DNA of 64,000 bases from Sphingobium baderi (GCF_001456115.1 NZ_CP013264.1:2932501-2996500), one strand, 5' to 3'; shown: positions 17,907 through 27,213, counted from the stretch's first letter. The notes: generated by a model not told the origin, from the sequence alone. A program made the numbers and translations.

Positions 17907-19736
17907 ATCGTCGAGCATAACGACACTCTTCTGGGCGGAAACGGGCGGACGCTCGACCTGTGGCCTATCGGAAATTGTCAGGCATCCGCCCTGATCGATC
18001 GGGCTGGCCGCATGGTCTGGGCCTGCGTTCCGCGCGTGGACGGCGATCCCGTCTTTTCCGCCCTGCTGGACGACAAGCCATGGGATAGCCCGGAAGCGCG
18101 CGGCTTCTGGGCTATCGAGCTGGAAGGCTGCATCCAGGTCGAACAGCGTTATGTCCGCAACACCCCGATATTGGTGACGCGGCAAAGCGACGCGCAGGGC
18201 AATGCCGTCGAAACCTATGATTTCTGCCCGCGCTACCGGCATCAGGGGCGCATGTATCGGCCCGTCGCCTTCGCCCGCGTGGTGCGGCCTGTGGCCGGAT
18301 CGCCCCGTATTCGCGTGCGCCTGCGCCCGACGACAAGCTGGCATTCGGAAGCCGTGCCGATCAGCTATGGCTCGAACCATATCCGCGTCGTGCTGTCCTA
18401 TATGGCGATGCGTATATCGACCAACGCGCCCATCGGCCTCATCAGCCAGGAAAGCTGGTTCCGGCTCGAACATGACATGCATTTCTTCATGGGACCGGAT
18501 GAAAGCTTTTCCGATGCCCTGCGTCCCGCCCTTGAACGGATGCTCGACGATACGGTGCATGAATGGCAGGTCTGGGTGCGCGGCCTCGCGATTCCCGCCG
18601 AATGGCAGGAAGCCGTCATCCGTTCCGCCATCACATTGAAACTCTGCCAGCATGAAGAAACCGGCGCGATCGTGGCGGCGCTGACCACCAGCATCCCCGA
18701 ACATGCCGATTCCGGCCGCAACTGGGATTATCGCTACTGCTGGATCAGGGACGCCTATTATACGGTTGAGGCGCTCAATCGGCTGGGCGCGCTCGACGTG
18801 TTGGAAAGCTATCTCGTCTATCTCCGCAACATCGTGGACAATGCGCGCGGCGGGCATATTCAACCGCTCTACGACGTGCGCGGCAACGCCACGCTGACGG
18901 AATGGGAGGCCGCCAATCTGCCCGGCTATCGGGGCATGGGTCCGGTCCGCGTCGGCAACGCCGCCTATGCACAGATCCAGCATGATGCCTATGGCCAGAT
19001 CGTGTTGTCATCGGTCCAGGGGTTCATCGACCAGCGCCTGCTTCGCATGGCGGGTCATTCCGATTTCGAATCGCTGGAGGCGGTGGGCGAACGCGCCTGG
19101 CAGGTTTATGATCAGCCTGACGCGGGTTTGTGGGAGTTACGCACCCGCAGCCATGTCCATAGTTACAGCGCGGTCATGTGCTGGGCGGCCTGCGACCGGC
19201 TGGCCCATGCCGCCGACGCGCTCGGCCTGCCGCTGCGCGCCGTGCATTGGCGAACCCGGGCCGAAGCCATGAAGGAGCGTATCCTCGAAGCGGCATGGCG
19301 CCCGGAAAGCAAGGCCATCTCCGCCAATTTCGAAGATGACGCGCGCGACGCATCGCTGCTCCAGCTTCTCGACCTGCGTTTCCTGAAAGCGGACGATCCC
19401 CATTTCCTCGGCACGCTCGCCGCGCTGGAAGCGGACCTGCGGCGCGGCAACAACATGTTGCGCTACAGCGCGCCCGACGATTTCGGGGAGCCCGTCACCG
19501 CCTTCAACGTCTGCACCTTCTGGCTGATCGAGGCGCTGCACCACGCCGGCCGTGTCGAGGAAGCCCGCGAGCTGTTTGAAGAAATGCTGTCCCGCCGCAC
19601 CGCCGCCGGGCTGCTGTCCGAAGATATCGACCCCGCGACCGGGGAATTGTGGGGCAATTATCCCCAAACATACTCATTGGTCGGCATCATCAACTGCGCC
19701 GTGCTGCTGAGCAAACCATGGAGTGTGATGCGATGA
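17907..19736 (+). CDS. GH15 family glycoside hydrolase (glucoamylase/trehalase-like)
   Basis: GH15 (alpha/alpha)6-barrel hydrolase of about 600 residues. The N-terminal beta-sandwich is followed by barrel motifs NWDYRYCWIRDAYYTVEALN, the general-acid region TEWEAANLPGYRGMGPVRVGN and, near the C-terminus, the base-bearing GLLSEDIDPATGE. Placement between otsB and otsA suggests an alpha-glucoside or trehalose-related substrate; bacterial GH15 includes trehalases. The conserved-looking N-terminus (WPIGNCQASALIDRAGRM) extends upstream of the first ATG at 18012, yet between the stop at 17892-17894 and 18012 there is no ATG, GTG or TTG. ATC at 17907 follows AAGGGGG at normal spacing and is used as the provisional start. 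Confidence 0.85.
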   Translation: MVEHNDTLLGGNGRTLDLWPIGNCQASALIDRAGRMVWACVPRVDGDPVFSALLDDKPWDSPEARGFWAIELEGCIQVEQRYVRNTPILVTRQSDAQGNAVETYDFCPRYRHQGRMYRPVAFARVVRPVAGSPRIRVRLRPTTSWHSEAVPISYGSNHIRVVLSYMAMRISTNAPIGLISQESWFRLEHDMHFFMGPDESFSDALRPALERMLDDTVHEWQVWVRGLAIPAEWQEAVIRSAITLKLCQHEETGAIVAALTTSIPEHADSGRNWDYRYCWIRDAYYTVEALNRLGALDVLESYLVYLRNIVDNARGGHIQPLYDVRGNATLTEWEAANLPGYRGMGPVRVGNAAYAQIQHDAYGQIVLSSVQGFIDQRLLRMAGHSDFESLEAVGERAWQVYDQPDAGLWELRTRSHVHSYSAVMCWAACDRLAHAADALGLPLRAVHWRTRAEAMKERILEAAWRPESKAISANFEDDARDASLLQLLDLRFLKADDPHFLGTLAALEADLRRGNNMLRYSAPDDFGEPVTAFNVCTFWLIEALHHAGRVEEARELFEEMLSRRTAAGLLSEDIDPATGELWGNYPQTYSLVGIINCAVLLSKPWSVMR

Positions 19737-19746
19737 GACGCCTGCA

Positions 19747-21150
19747 ATGAGCCGTTTGATCGTCATATCCAACCGGGTGAGCCGTCCTGGCAAGTCGGGC
19801 AATCAGGGCGGGCTTGCCGTCGCTTTGTCGCAAGCCCTGCGGGAAAGCCGCGGCATCTGGTTCGGATGGTCGGGCGAGGTGACGGACCATTTTTCCGGCC
19901 AGATCGGCTTTGCGGAATATGACGGCGTCAAGACCGCGACCATCGACCTCGAAGAGCAGGATGTCGACGAATATTATAATGGATACGCCAACCGGACGCT
20001 GTGGCCGCTATTCCACTTCCGCATCGACCTCGCCGAGTATGAGCGCGATTTCGAAGGGGGTTATAACCGCGTCAATCAACGCTTCGCCGACTGCGCCAAT
20101 CCGCTTATAGAGCCGGAGGATGTCGTCTGGGTGCAGGATTATCACCTCATCCCGCTGGGCCAGATGTTCCGCGACCGGGGCCTTCGGAACCGGATGGGCT
20201 TCTTCCTCCACATCCCCTGGCCGCCCACGCGCCTGCTCGTTTCCCTTCCCCATCACAGCAAACTGGTAAGCAGCCTGTTCGCCTATGACGTGATCGGCTT
20301 TCATACCGAGGAATGGCTCGAATCCTTCCGCCACTATGTCGAAAAGGAAATGGGCGGCACGGTGAAGGGGGATTATGTCACGCTGGGCGACCGCACCATT
20401 CAGGCCGTCGCCTGTCCCATCGGCATCAACGCGCAGGCCTTCGCGCAGGCCGCCGCCAGCGAAGCGGCGCAGCGGATGCACAAGCAGGTTCGCGCCTCCC
20501 TGCAAGACCGCGCCCTGATCGTCGGCGTCGACCGGCTCGACTATAGCAAGGGGTTGGAGGAACGCTTCAACGGCTATGCCCGCTTCCTCAAGGATCATCC
20601 CGAACATCACCGCAAGGTCGTGCTGGCCCAGATTGCCCCGCCCTCACGCGGGGAGGTGGAAAGCTATCAGCAGATCCGCGCCACGCTGGATGCGCTGGCA
20701 GGGCGGATCAACGGGGAATATAGCGATGTCGACTGGACCCCGATCCGCTATGTGAACCAGGGTTATCCGCGCGACCAGCTTGCGGGCATCTACCGCGCCG
20801 CCCGGATCGGCCTGGTGACGCCGCTGCGCGATGGCATGAACCTTGTCGCCAAGGAATATGTGGCCGCGCAGGATCCGGACGATCCCGGCGTCCTCATCCT
20901 CTCCCGCTTTGCCGGCGCCGCGCTGCAACTCAAAAGCGCGCTGCTCGTCAACCCCTACAGCCCGGAGGAGATGTCCGACGCCATCACCCGCGCGCTCGAC
21001 ATGTCGCTCGAAAAGCGGAAGGCACGCTGGCGCGCGATGATGGACAGCGTGGAAAAGCAGGACATAAGCTGGTGGCGGGAAACCTTCACCGGCTTGCTGA
21101 TGGACGCGCAGGGCCATGTCGAAACATCCGAAGCGGAACCCGCCAGCTAG
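19747..21150 (+). CDS. otsA: Trehalose-6-phosphate synthase
   Basis: 467-residue GT20 enzyme that joins UDP-glucose and glucose-6-phosphate into trehalose-6-phosphate for OtsB. Typical motifs are MSRLIVISNRVSRPG at the N-terminus, the acceptor-site VWVQDYHLIPLG, HIPWPP, the donor-site VGVDRLDYSKGLEERF and the C-terminal PLRDGMNLVAKEYVAAQDP. Length matches the family (about 470). It starts 10 bases after the GH15 stop and its own stop directly abuts the 40-codon membrane peptide gene. Trehalose is probably used as an osmo- and desiccation protectant. Confidence 0.95.
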   Translation: MSRLIVISNRVSRPGKSGNQGGLAVALSQALRESRGIWFGWSGEVTDHFSGQIGFAEYDGVKTATIDLEEQDVDEYYNGYANRTLWPLFHFRIDLAEYERDFEGGYNRVNQRFADCANPLIEPEDVVWVQDYHLIPLGQMFRDRGLRNRMGFFLHIPWPPTRLLVSLPHHSKLVSSLFAYDVIGFHTEEWLESFRHYVEKEMGGTVKGDYVTLGDRTIQAVACPIGINAQAFAQAAASEAAQRMHKQVRASLQDRALIVGVDRLDYSKGLEERFNGYARFLKDHPEHHRKVVLAQIAPPSRGEVESYQQIRATLDALAGRINGEYSDVDWTPIRYVNQGYPRDQLAGIYRAARIGLVTPLRDGMNLVAKEYVAAQDPDDPGVLILSRFAGAALQLKSALLVNPYSPEEMSDAITRALDMSLEKRKARWRAMMDSVEKQDISWWRETFTGLLMDAQGHVETSEAEPAS

Positions 21151-21273
21151 ATGGAGGACGAACCCACCGGCCTGATCGCCGCGCTCCGTGCGCGTTCGGG
21201 CGTCCTGCTTGGCGTCATCGGCCTCGCCGCATGGATCGCGCTGCTCTGGTTCATGTTCGGCGACGTGCTGTAG
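21151..21273 (+). CDS. 40-residue single-pass membrane peptide
   Basis: A 41-codon frame beginning with ATG immediately after the otsA stop codon and ending with TAG. The peptide starts MEDEPTGLIAALRARSG and then has one hydrophobic helix of about 20 residues (VLLGVIGLAAWIALLWFMFG) ending in DVL. An acidic-then-basic N-terminus and a single transmembrane span suggest an inner-membrane microprotein. Zero-base spacing with otsA implies translational coupling. Codon choice (GCC, CTG, CGC) resembles its neighbours. Function is unknown; it is too short for many gene finders. Confidence 0.7.
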   Translation: MEDEPTGLIAALRARSGVLLGVIGLAAWIALLWFMFGDVL

Positions 21274-21406
21274 GGGCTGACGGCACGCCGATTGCACCCC
21301 TGCCTGCTTTGGTCTATGGGCGGCCCAAGCAGCCCCGGCACCCGCTGATCCCCTTCGATTCGCGTTTGCCGGGGCGGATTCTTTTTCAGGAAAGACAGGA
21401 GCGCGC

Positions 21407-22189
21407 ATGGCTCGTCGCCGCCAGATCTACGAAGGCAAGGCCAAGATCCTTTACGAAGGGCCGGAGCCCGGCACGATCATCCAATATTTCAAGGATGACG
21501 CGACCGCCTTCAACGCGCAGAAAAAGGGCACGATCACCGGCAAGGGCGTGCTCAACAACCGCATTTCCGAGCATATCTTCACCCTGCTCGGCCAGATCGG
21601 CGTGCCCACGCACTTCATCCGCCGCCTCAATATGCGCGAACAGCTGGTGCGGCAGGTGGAAATCGTGCCGATCGAAGTCGTGGTCCGCAACGTCGCCGCC
21701 GGATCGCTCAGCAAGAAGCTGGGGATCGAGGAAGGCACCCAGCTTCCCCGCACCCTGATCGAATATTGCTACAAGGACGACGCGCTCGGCGATCCGCTGG
21801 TGTCGGAAGAACATATCGCCTGCTTCGGCTGGGCCACGCAGGAAGAAATGCACGACATCGCCGACATGGCGATCCGCATCAACGATTTCATGTGCGGCCT
21901 GTTCGCCGCCATCGGCATCCGCCTGATCGACTTCAAGCTGGAATTCGGCCGTCTGTGGGACGGCGACTTCAGCCGGATCATCCTGGCCGATGAAATCAGC
22001 CCGGACGGCTGCCGCCTGTGGGACATGGCCACGGGCGAGAAGCTGGACAAGGATCGTTTCCGCCGCGACCTGGGCGGCGAAGTCGAAGCCTATCAGGAAG
22101 TCGCCCGCCGTCTGGGCCTGCTGCCCGAAGGCGCGGATACGACCGTGCTCGACCTCGACACCCACCGCAAGAAGCGCAGCAAGGACTGA
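21407..22189 (+). CDS. purC: Phosphoribosylaminoimidazole-succinocarboxamide synthase
   Basis: 260-residue SAICAR synthetase, the ATP-dependent step joining CAIR and aspartate in purine synthesis. The N-terminal [19 protein letters not shown] and the signatures [17 protein letters not shown] and LIDFKLEFG are diagnostic. Length fits the single-domain bacterial enzyme. It is followed by purS and purQ on the same strand, interrupted by one minus-strand transporter gene. Confidence 0.96.
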   Translation: MARRRQIYEGKAKILYEGPEPGTIIQYFKDDATAFNAQKKGTITGKGVLNNRISEHIFTLLGQIGVPTHFIRRLNMREQLVRQVEIVPIEVVVRNVAAGSLSKKLGIEEGTQLPRTLIEYCYKDDALGDPLVSEEHIACFGWATQEEMHDIADMAIRINDFMCGLFAAIGIRLIDFKLEFGRLWDGDFSRIILADEISPDGCRLWDMATGEKLDKDRFRRDLGGEVEAYQEVARRLGLLPEGADTTVLDLDTHRKKRSKD

Positions 22190-22212
22190 TCATTCCGGCG
22201 GGCGCGCTTTCC

Positions 22213-22965
22213 TCAAGCAAGGATCGCGTCCGCCATCAGCTTGAAGCCCAGCAGCACCATCAGCACATAGATCAGCGTGTAGAAACGCGCCGGGTCGACC
22301 TTCTTCACAAGCACCACGCCCGCGAAAGTCGCCGCGATGGCAATCGGCGCCAGCATCGCCGTCGCCAGCAGATTCGCTCGCGTGAACTCGCCCAGCGCGG
22401 CATAAGCGGGCACCTTCATCCAGTTCATCACGGCAAAGGCGATGGCGGTCGTCCCCACCAGCACATCGCGCGGCAGGCGCTTGGGCAGCACCCACATCTG
22501 AAAGGGCGGCGCGCCCGCATGCGCGATCTGGCTGGTGAAGCCCGTCGCCACGCCGAACAGCACCCCCACCCAGGCGGGAGAGTTGGACGGCAGCACGATG
22601 GCCCTGCCCCGCTCGACCCACAGCCTTTGCAGCCCGAACAGAACGGAAATCGCGCCCAACACGCCCAGAACGGCGGTTTCGGGCACCTTCGCCGCGAACA
22701 GATAGCCCAGCAACACGCCTATCGCCATGCCCGGCAGCATGACGGTCAGCACATGCCGGTCCCAGCTATGCCGGAACGCCCAGACGCTGACCGCGTCCTG
22801 CAATATCAGGATCGGCAACAGGATCGCGGCTGCCCGCACCGGATCAATCGCCAGCGCCATGATCGGCATCGCCAACGATCCGATCCCCGCGAACCCGCCC
22901 TTGGCGAGTCCGGAAATGATGACAGCGATGATGGCGCAGGCATAATAAAGCAGGGAGGAATCCAT
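22213..22965 (-). CDS. Sulfite exporter TauE/SafE family permease
   Basis: 250-residue inner-membrane protein with about eight hydrophobic segments and the family's two repeats: YYACAIIAVIISGLAKGGFAG near the N-terminus, and FTSQIAHAGAPPFQMWVLP starting the second half. TauE/SafE proteins export sulfonates or sulfite; the substrate here is unknown. ATG at 22965 follows AGCGC without a strong ribosome site but the first membrane span begins right there; upstream in-frame starts run antisense through purS/purQ. It sits between purC and purS in opposite orientation. Confidence 0.9.
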   Translation of the reverse strand: MDSSLLYYACAIIAVIISGLAKGGFAGIGSLAMPIMALAIDPVRAAAILLPILILQDAVSVWAFRHSWDRHVLTVMLPGMAIGVLLGYLFAAKVPETAVLGVLGAISVLFGLQRLWVERGRAIVLPSNSPAWVGVLFGVATGFTSQIAHAGAPPFQMWVLPKRLPRDVLVGTTAIAFAVMNWMKVPAYAALGEFTRANLLATAMLAPIAIAATFAGVVLVKKVDPARFYTLIYVLMVLLGFKLMADAILA

Positions 22966-23106
22966 GCGCTCGCCTAAAGCAGGTCGGCAGGCGGGTGAAA
23001 AGCCCCCGCACCCTTTCGCGCGCAGCGGGAACGGCATATCCTCTTGCCTGCGCGGCCTCTCGCGCCTAGGGGGATCGCGAAAGCCATCCACGGAGTTTCC
23101 TGTCTC

Positions 23107-23340
23107 ATGAAAGCCCGCATCTTCGTCACCCTCAAGGGCGGTGTCCTCGATCCGCAGGGCAGGGCGATCCATCATGCGCTCGAAGGGCTCGGCTTTGCCG
23201 GCGTCAATGAAGTGCGCGCCGGCAAGCTGATCGAACTGGACCTGGCCGATGGCACCAGCGATGAGGATATCGACGCCATGTGCCGCAAGTTGCTCGCCAA
23301 TACGGTGATCGAAAACTACCGCATCGAAAAGGTGGCCTGA
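23107..23340 (+). CDS. purS: Phosphoribosylformylglycinamidine synthase subunit PurS
   Basis: 77-residue small subunit of the FGAM synthase complex, which bridges PurL and the glutaminase PurQ. The sequence MKARIFVTLKGGVLDPQGRAI with the later VNEVRAGKLIELDL matches PurS. ATG at 23107 is chosen because the conserved beta strand begins there. The stop is followed three bases later by the purQ start, a typical purSQ arrangement. Confidence 0.95.
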   Translation: MKARIFVTLKGGVLDPQGRAIHHALEGLGFAGVNEVRAGKLIELDLADGTSDEDIDAMCRKLLANTVIENYRIEKVA

Positions 23341-23343
23341 GCC

Positions 23344-24018
23344 ATGAAAAGCGCCGTCATCGTCTTCCCCGGCAGCAACTGCGACCGTGATCTGGCGGTG
23401 GCGTTCGAGGCAGCTACGGGCGCGAAGCCCGCAATGGTGTGGCACCGCGACACCGAATTGCCCGCCGACATCGACCTGATCGGCGTGCCCGGCGGCTTTT
23501 CCTATGGCGACTATCTGCGCTCCGGCGCGATGGCCGCGCGCTCGCCGGTCATGCAGGCGGTGGCGAAGGCGGCGGACCGCGGCGCCTATGTGCTGGGCAT
23601 CTGCAACGGCTTTCAGGTGTTGACCGAAAGCGGCCTGCTCCCCGGCGCGCTGCTCCGCAATGCGGGCGGCCATTTCGTCTGCCGCGACGTGGCGCTGACC
23701 GTCGAAAACGCCCAGAGCGCCTTCACCAGCCGCTATGATGCGGGCGAAACGGTGACGTATCCGGTCGCTCATCATGACGGCAATTATTTCGCGGACGCCG
23801 CAACGCTCGATCGCCTTGAAGGCGAAGGCCGCGTGGCGCTGCGCTATGCGGAAAGCGTCAACGGCTCGGCCCGCAACATCGCGGGCATCCTCAACGAAGG
23901 CGGCAATGTGCTGGGCATGATGCCCCACCCCGAACGCGTCATTGAAGCCGCTCACGGCAAGACTGACGGCCGCCGCCTGTTCGAGGGCTTGGTGGAAGGC
24001 CTGATGACCCGCGCCTGA
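23344..24018 (+). CDS. purQ: Phosphoribosylformylglycinamidine synthase, glutaminase subunit
   Basis: 224-residue class I glutamine amidotransferase subunit feeding ammonia to PurL. The N-terminus [17 protein letters not shown], the nucleophile elbow [12 protein letters not shown] with the catalytic cysteine, and the C-terminal [11 protein letters not shown] with the catalytic His and Glu are all present. It is translationally linked to purS. purL is not in this window. Confidence 0.96.
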   Translation: MKSAVIVFPGSNCDRDLAVAFEAATGAKPAMVWHRDTELPADIDLIGVPGGFSYGDYLRSGAMAARSPVMQAVAKAADRGAYVLGICNGFQVLTESGLLPGALLRNAGGHFVCRDVALTVENAQSAFTSRYDAGETVTYPVAHHDGNYFADAATLDRLEGEGRVALRYAESVNGSARNIAGILNEGGNVLGMMPHPERVIEAAHGKTDGRRLFEGLVEGLMTRA

Positions 24019-24077
24019 AAGGGAGCGGTCGAACGTTATTCAGACGAACGGCCGGTTTCGGCCATTCCCGACACTCG

Positions 24078-24188
24078 TTCGCCCTGAGCAGGGGCTGAGC
24101 TTGTCGAAGACCCGTATCGAAGGGTTCTGCACGACATCAGTCCTTCGATACGCCACTTCGACTTCGCTCAGTGGCTATTCAGGGCGAA
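24078..24188. repeat. Compound extragenic palindrome (REP-like)
   Basis: A 111-bp nested palindrome in the purQ/BY-kinase intergenic space. The outer arms TTCGCCCTGA (24078-24087) and TCAGGGCGAA (24179-24188) match perfectly, as do the inner arms GTATCGAAGG (24114-24123) and CCTTCGATAC (24142-24151). The words CCTGAGC, TGTCGAAG and TATCGAAG recur at 31661-31708. Such CCTGAG/GTCGAAG palindromes are scattered through sphingomonad genomes. It lies between convergent genes, where REPs are usually found. Confidence 0.75.
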
Positions 24189-24238
24189 TGGATTTGAGTG
24201 TCCGCAAATCACCCGATCACCCATTCTGAACGCAGCCA

Positions 24239-26365
24239 CTATCCGCCCCGATGATAGTCATAATCATAGGCGCGGCCCTGCTGCTTGGTCAGGATGCCGC
24301 CGATGATGCTCCCTCCCGCCCGGCGCAGGCGCTCGACAGCGACCCGCAGCCCGCCATGATGGTTGCGGCCCCATTCGACCACCAGCACCGTCGCCTGCGC
24401 CTTCGCGCCAAGCAGCGGCGCATCGGCAAGCCCAAGGATCGGCGGCGCATCGATCAGCACCGTATCGAACGCCTCGCGCGCATGGTTCATCAGCGCGTCG
24501 AGAGCCGGAGTCGCCAGCAACTCGCCCGGATTGGGCGGAATGGCGGCGCAAGGCAGGATCGACAGGCCCGCCACGCCCGTTTCCATGATGGCGTCCTCCA
24601 CCCTCGCCTGCCCGGTCATAACCTCGCTGATGCCCAAAGCGGGAACCAGCCCGAACAGGCGATGCTGCACCGGCCGGCGCATGTCCGCATCGACCAGCAG
24701 CACCTTCTTCCCCAACCCCGCCAGCGCCCGCGCCAGCGCGTTGAGCGTAAGCGACTTGCCTTCCCCCTCCTGCGCGCTGGTCACAAGGATGGAGCGCGGC
24801 AGCCCTTCCACCGAAGCCAGCAACAAGGATGAAGCGATGGGGCTGAAAATCTCCTGCGGCTGCGCCCGGTCGCCCGTCACCGGAACAGCGCCCAGCATCG
24901 GCAGGCCGACCCGTTCGCTTAACGTCTCGCCTGACGTCACGGCGTCGTCGAACATATGGCGCAACGCCACCAGCAACAGTCCCAGCAACAGCCCGCCCAG
25001 CGAAGCCAGCAGCATCGTGCGGCCGACATTGGGCGACGACGGACGGGCAGGCACCGCCGCGCGATCCAGCGGCTGAATGCGGCCCGCCTGGAAACCGGCC
25101 TGCGAAGCCATGTCGCGATAGCGTTGCAACAGGCTGTCATGCAGCAGCCTGAACGTGTCGACCGAACGCTCCATGATGCTGATCTGCACGTCGCGCCCAC
25201 GCTCTACCTGCGCCTGCCGCTCCAGATCCTTGATCTCCGACGCGATCTGCTTTTCGCCATGGACCGCGACGTCATATTGTTCCTTCAGCGAAGCGCGGAT
25301 CGTGTTCGCCATCGCCTGCGCCTGGTCGTCCAGCGCCGCCAGCCGCGCCCGCGCTTCGCGCATTTCGGGATGATCGTCCTTGCGGAACTGCCGCTGCCGG
25401 ACCAGATCGGCCCGCGCTTCGGCACGCTCGGCCATCAGTTGCTGCATCGCGCCGTTGCCCAGCACTTCGGGCAGGGTTTCGGCGCTGGACAGGCGCGCGC
25501 TTTCCCATTTCTTCGCCGCCGCTATCCGCTCTGCCGCCGCCTGCGCGCGAAATGCGTTGAGCTGCGCCAGCCGCGCCGTGACCGACCCTTGCGGCGTGGG
25601 CGCGGCGGCATCGCCCTCACCCTCGCCATCGGCCGCCGCAGGCGTGCCACCCACCCGCGCGGCATAAACCGCCAGATCGCGCTCCGCCCGTTCCAGGTCC
25701 TGCCGCGCGCCGTCCAGTTCGCCGAGCAGGAAACGCCGCGCCTGCACGCCCGATTCGAATCCGCGTTTCAGGTCGGCGCGGATCAGGCTGTCGGCGTAGC
25801 TGTTGGCCACCCGCGCCGACAGCACCGGATTGGCGCTGGTGAAGCTGATATGGATGACCCGCGACTTGCCGGGCAGGTCTATATCCAGATTGTCGCGCAG
25901 CAGACTGAGGACGGTTTCCTGCTCGACCTGACGCTGGCTGAGCGATCCCGCACCCTGTTCAGGGCGCTTGCGATCCATCCCGTCGAAGAAGGTCCGCCCC
26001 CCGACCAGAGCCAGTTCGCGCGCCACCTCTTCGGCCAGCGCGCGGCTGCGGAGCACTTCCAGTTGCGTTTGCATCAGGGATTCGGTGTCGCCCGGCGCAT
26101 TGGGCCGCTGCATTGCCCCCGCGCCCGCTGCGCCCGCTGGCACATCTTCCACCTCGACCGATGCGGTCGCGCGATAATCCGGCGTCGCCATCAGGATGAA
26201 GATCAGGCCCGCCAGCACGCACAGCGCCATGGTGACGAACAGGATCACGCGATTCCGCCGGACGATGGCCCAGCTTCGCCGCGCCGCCGCGACCATGCGC
26301 GCGGGCCGCCCCTCCTGCGCGAGCATGGCGTCCTCTTCGGCGATCATGCGGCGCATCTCCCTCAT
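24239..26365 (-). CDS. Polysaccharide co-polymerase / BY-kinase (Wzc/GumC-like)
   Basis: 708-residue inner-membrane protein combining a Wzz chain-length domain and a bacterial tyrosine kinase. TM1 lies near residues 40-62; the Wzz domain and a long periplasmic coiled coil extend to about 440; TM2 is near 465. The cytoplasmic ATPase has Walker A SAQEGEGKS, Walker A' VLLVDADMRRP and Walker B TVLIDAPP. The C-terminus ends in a short tyrosine cluster, YDYDYH, the expected autophosphorylation tail. It controls polymer length and export with the Wza-like protein, whose gene overlaps its start by four bases (ATGA). Confidence 0.93.
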   Translation of the reverse strand: MREMRRMIAEEDAMLAQEGRPARMVAAARRSWAIVRRNRVILFVTMALCVLAGLIFILMATPDYRATASVEVEDVPAGAAGAGAMQRPNAPGDTESLMQTQLEVLRSRALAEEVARELALVGGRTFFDGMDRKRPEQGAGSLSQRQVEQETVLSLLRDNLDIDLPGKSRVIHISFTSANPVLSARVANSYADSLIRADLKRGFESGVQARRFLLGELDGARQDLERAERDLAVYAARVGGTPAAADGEGEGDAAAPTPQGSVTARLAQLNAFRAQAAAERIAAAKKWESARLSSAETLPEVLGNGAMQQLMAERAEARADLVRQRQFRKDDHPEMREARARLAALDDQAQAMANTIRASLKEQYDVAVHGEKQIASEIKDLERQAQVERGRDVQISIMERSVDTFRLLHDSLLQRYRDMASQAGFQAGRIQPLDRAAVPARPSSPNVGRTMLLASLGGLLLGLLLVALRHMFDDAVTSGETLSERVGLPMLGAVPVTGDRAQPQEIFSPIASSLLLASVEGLPRSILVTSAQEGEGKSLTLNALARALAGLGKKVLLVDADMRRPVQHRLFGLVPALGISEVMTGQARVEDAIMETGVAGLSILPCAAIPPNPGELLATPALDALMNHAREAFDTVLIDAPPILGLADAPLLGAKAQATVLVVEWGRNHHGGLRVAVERLRRAGGSIIGGILTKQQGRAYDYDYHRGG

Positions 26366-27069
26366 TTGCCGTCCAGCGCGATGAAGCCCGTCGCCAAAGC
26401 GGGTGCGGCCAGCAAAGCGCCGCCCAATATCGCCTTGGCGCGGGACAGGCCCACGATCACCATGTCGCCCGGCAGGATTTCCGGGTCGGCGGCTTCCCCC
26501 TTGCGGATTTCGGAGAGGTTGAACATCGCCGCCTTGCGCTGCCCCTGTTCCTCTCGCACCACGACGATCTGGCCCAGACTGGCGAGCCGTGTCGGCCCCT
26601 TGGCCATCGCCACCGCCTGGCTGAGCGTCAGCCGCCCGTCAAAGGGGAACAGCCCCGGTTCGCGCACTTCGCCATCGACGGTGATCCGCCGCCCTGTCGC
26701 CTGCTTCACGAACACCGTGACCTGCGGCGACACCAGATAGCGTTGCCCGAGCCGCCCGGCGATGACATCCGACGCCTCGCCCGCGGACAGCCCGGCCACG
26801 GACACGTCGCCGACCAGCGGCATCCGCACCATGCCCGCCGCCGTCACCCGCGCATCTTCCAGCGACAGGCCCGGTTCGTGATAGATGCTGATGCGAAGGA
26901 CATCGTCGGGCGCGATCCGGTAGTCCATGCCGACGGCGGGCGCCGCGGGAATGGCGGCATAGGCATCCTTGCCGCGCGGCGCATCCTCCACCGTGGAGCA
27001 GCCCGCCGCCAACGCGCAAAGCGCGGCGCAGGCCCATACTCGCCTCCTGCCGTGGAAAGACCGCTTCAT
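26362..27069 (-). CDS. Polysaccharide export outer-membrane lipoprotein (Wza-like)
   Basis: About 235-residue lipoprotein of the Poly_export/SLBB family, which forms the outer-membrane channel for surface polysaccharide. The signal peptide ends in the lipobox ALAAGC. The Poly_export domain follows (YRIAPDDVLRISIYHEPGLS), then an SLBB-like segment (ITVDGEVREPGLFPFDG). It is shorter than E. coli Wza, as is common in alphaproteobacteria. The ATG at 27069 (MKRSFHGRRR) is favoured; GTG at 27087 or ATG at 27075 would add up to six residues. Its stop overlaps the BY-kinase start. Confidence 0.92.
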   Translation of the reverse strand: MKRSFHGRRRVWACAALCALAAGCSTVEDAPRGKDAYAAIPAAPAVGMDYRIAPDDVLRISIYHEPGLSLEDARVTAAGMVRMPLVGDVSVAGLSAGEASDVIAGRLGQRYLVSPQVTVFVKQATGRRITVDGEVREPGLFPFDGRLTLSQAVAMAKGPTRLASLGQIVVVREEQGQRKAAMFNLSEIRKGEAADPEILPGDMVIVGLSRAKAILGGALLAAPALATGFIALDGK

Positions 27070-27213
27070 CCGCATCCGCCCGGACACCCCTTTTTATCCA
27101 GCGCCGCCCCGGCAAAGGGACGGCTGGGGTTGGGGGTTAGCGGCGCGTTGCTCGCATGGCAACCGCCGGTCGGACCGGACGCGCATCCATGACGATGGCC
27201 GGCGGCGCGTCCG

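Noticed and set aside
16962..18983. A 673-codon minus-strand open frame
   Set aside because: It runs antisense to otsB and GH15, whose family motifs are clear, and its own translation is His/Arg-rich without any recognisable domain.
22966..23955. N-terminal extension of the TauE/SafE gene
   Set aside because: It would run antisense through purS and purQ; the first membrane span starts at the ATG at 22965.
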